A DNA stretch of 64,000 nucleotides, from NCBI RefSeq assembly GCF_900142395.1, contig NZ_FRAS01000003.1, positions 62,001 to 126,000 of the forward strand. The letters run 5' to 3'. Made by a program: the position numbers and the translations under genes. Each line of letters opens with the position of its first letter. Position 1 is the stretch's first letter. The notes under the pieces are model-generated. The model was not told the DNA's origin. It worked only from the letters and a program-made list of their open reading frames with translations, and ran no database searches. This stretch comes from Hymenobacter psychrotolerans DSM 18569. GTDB lineage: Bacteria; Bacteroidota; Bacteroidia; Cytophagales; Hymenobacteraceae. Positions 62,330-64,000 of the stretch are shown here, piece after piece.

Positions 62330-63874
62330 CTACAGCGCCACCTGCGTCTGCAGCGTGATTTCCGGCTTGTAGTCCACGTTGTTTATATCCGTGAAATCGG
62401 GCCGGGCGCGGTAGTTGAGCGTGAATTTGGCGTTGTGCCCGTCGATGTAGAAGTTGGCCCCGGCGTCGAAGATGTTCACGTTTTTCTGCTCGCCGTTACT
62501 GGTGCGCAGGCCTTCGTAGCCGGCCAGCAGATGCGAGGCGTAGGGCTGCACGCGCAGCTTGGGGCCCAGCAGGTTTTTGGGCAGCAGGAAGCCGGCCTGC
62601 ACGTAGCCCACGTTGCCGGTGCCGGAGTGCGGCACGGCATTGCCGCGGCGGGCATCGGTGCCGTAGCCGGGGTTGGCGGCCCCGATAAAGCGCGTGTGGT
62701 TGGGGCCCATGTTGTAGTTGTAGTACACGCCATAGAGCGTGAAGGCCGTGCCTGACTCCTTATTGATGGGCGTATCGAAGAACACGTCGGCCGAGAACAG
62801 GGCAATGTCGTGCTTGGTGGTCGCCACGGTGTTCAGCGAGTTCAGGCCGGCGGCCGTGGCGGCATCAATGGCGGTGGCATCCAGCACGCTGCTGCTGCTG
62901 CGGGAATACATGCCGTCTTTGTTGTAGAAGAAGCCGGCCCCGATGTTGAGCACCCGCTTCGAGCCCAGGTACGTGCCCACGTTGAAGGGCAGCAGGTTGG
63001 CTTCCGACTCCAGAAACCCGTAGCTGAAATACCCCTGGTAGACGTGGTTGGTGCCCTGCGGATTGTACTGCGCCGTGTTGGAGCCCGTATTCACGCGCGC
63101 CGTGCCGGTGCCGGTGGTGGTGCCCAGGCCCAGCGGCGTGCTGAACGCGCCGCTTTGGTTGGTCAGGAACGACTCGTTCACCGACAGCACGTAATCGAAC
63201 TTGCCCACGCGGCCCTTGCCGTACACGCCGATACCGCGCACAAACTGGTCGATGGCCTCAATGACGGGCCAGTTGGTGAGCGGCGCATCCAGCGTCAGGT
63301 AGTTGATGGTGCTGGAGCGGGTCATGCGCGAAAGGCCGTTCTGGTAGTGCATGCCGGCGCCCAGGTTCAGGTACTTGTTCACCTTGTACTCCACCACGGC
63401 CTCGTGCACGAACAGCTGGGGCTTTTTGCCGTCGGTGGCCGGTGCCACGCCGCCACTAACGGCCGTCTGGTTGTTGACCCCGATGTGGGTGTACACCAGA
63501 AACCGGGGGTTCAGCTGCGACAGGATGATGAGGCGGGAGCGGCGCAGGGCAAAATCCAGCTGATCAGACTGCGGCTTGCCGGGGGCGCGCAGAGTGCCGG
63601 TATTGTTTTCGGTGTAGCGGGCCCACACCTGGTGCCAGGTGATGAACCGAATGTACTTCGAGCCATCGGGCGAAATATTCACTTTCATGCCCGGCCCGTA
63701 GGGCACCGACTCAGTAGGCAGTGCGGGTGTGGCGGCAACCACCGGTGCTGCTGGAGCGGCGGGGGCCGGAGCCGGTGGAGTGGTAGCGGGCGGCGGAGTC
63801 GGGGTGACCTGGGCCGCAGCCGAGACGGCCGCAAGAAGCGCGCTCATTGCCAGCGCATAACGGGCGTTTTGCAT
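62330..63874 (-). CDS. Outer-membrane porin-like protein
   Basis: This 514-residue protein has a signal peptide (MQNARYALAMSALLAAVSAA, ending AAQ) and a Pro/Ala-rich stretch of 35 residues. A beta-barrel follows with alternating strands ending in aromatics (YIRFITWHQVWARYTENN, LNLGAGMHYQNGLSR, FDYVLSVNES, KFTLNYRARPDF). The closing strand is ITLQTQVAL. It probably lets organic acids cross the outer membrane. It is the first gene of the carboxylate block, with the transporter gene 58 bases downstream. Confidence 0.8.
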   Translation of the reverse strand: MQNARYALAMSALLAAVSAAAQVTPTPPPATTPPAPAPAAPAAPVVAATPALPTESVPYGPGMKVNISPDGSKYIRFITWHQVWARYTENNTGTLRAPGKPQSDQLDFALRRSRLIILSQLNPRFLVYTHIGVNNQTAVSGGVAPATDGKKPQLFVHEAVVEYKVNKYLNLGAGMHYQNGLSRMTRSSTINYLTLDAPLTNWPVIEAIDQFVRGIGVYGKGRVGKFDYVLSVNESFLTNQSGAFSTPLGLGTTTGTGTARVNTGSNTAQYNPQGTNHVYQGYFSYGFLESEANLLPFNVGTYLGSKRVLNIGAGFFYNKDGMYSRSSSSVLDATAIDAATAAGLNSLNTVATTKHDIALFSADVFFDTPINKESGTAFTLYGVYYNYNMGPNHTRFIGAANPGYGTDARRGNAVPHSGTGNVGYVQAGFLLPKNLLGPKLRVQPYASHLLAGYEGLRTSNGEQKNVNIFDAGANFYIDGHNAKFTLNYRARPDFTDINNVDYKPEITLQTQVAL

Positions 63875-64000
63875 GGACGTGGTGGGAATGGGGATTGGAT
63901 GAGCTCAGAGCAGGTAGCCCGCTCCTTTCCGGTGCCGGACTACTCCGCCAAGTATAAGAATCCCACCACAGAAGTCACTTTTGTGCTATACTTCTGCTAA
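63875..64000. other. Upstream region of the porin gene
   Basis: On the minus strand, TATACTTG (63949-63956) is one mismatch from the TAnnTTTG box, about 75 bases from the porin ATG. No -33 box is clear. No other feature was seen before the window ends. Confidence 0.25.

Overview
The window looks like chromosome of a high-G+C Bacteroidota, most likely a Hymenobacter-type member of the Cytophagales. The evidence is two proteins with type IX secretion C-terminal sorting domains, start codons mostly without Shine-Dalgarno sequences, several Bacteroidota-style promoters (TTTG plus TAnnTTTG), and the general gene content. No rRNA, tRNA, insertion sequence, prophage or CRISPR array was recognised. 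Most of the window is ordinary chromosomal DNA, and the unusual material is in intergenic repeats and a few AT-rich inserts.

Layout. 1-10 kb: start of an M61-type peptidase, an NlpC/P60 hydrolase, a possible small-ORF/structured RNA locus, two tandem DUF2147 proteins, a secreted M1 peptidase, a large CHU_C-domain adhesin-like protein and a cytochrome oxidase subunit III homologue. 10-20 kb: lipoproteins, ligA, a rhodanese, a polysaccharide deacetylase, dapA coupled to a low-GC prolyl-4-hydroxylase-like gene, a LutA-type iron-sulfur protein, an HMG-CoA lyase and an M23 peptidase. 20-32 kb: a subtilase/beta-barrel pair, an OmpA lipoprotein, an RNA 2',3'-cyclic phosphodiesterase homologue, an M28 peptidase, and a two-component pair interrupted by a four-helix-bundle gene inside repeats. 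A 21-bp minisatellite, a nested inverted repeat and surE follow. 32-48 kb: DoxX, an M14 peptidase, an ABC exporter, ribBA, proC, two glycosyltransferases, dnaG, a ChaN/erythromycin-esterase-like gene broken by an in-frame stop, mrp and a NifU-like gene. 48.2-49.3 kb: a strongly AT-rich island with one gene, a cold-shock-domain/coiled-coil protein. 49-53 kb: fahA, an alcohol dehydrogenase and a small membrane protein.

52.8-63.9 kb is one co-oriented minus-strand block: porin, MHS-family transporter, a small membrane protein, a symporter-histidine kinase fusion of the CrbS type, a single-domain response regulator, a PrpE-like acyl-CoA synthetase and acetyl-CoA synthetase. Together these read as uptake, sensing and CoA activation of short-chain carboxylates such as acetate and propionate.

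The best leads for something new are these: (1) an 8-bp-periodic hairpin repeat next to stop codons, one copy set bracketing the four-helix-bundle gene; (2) the AT-rich cold-shock/coiled-coil gene; (3) a short ORF with an extended Shine-Dalgarno sequence at about 1.29 kb; (4) 21-bp tandem repeats, one intergenic and one in frame inside the PrpE-like enzyme; and (5) long imperfect hairpins sharing GTCATnCnGAGC ends.
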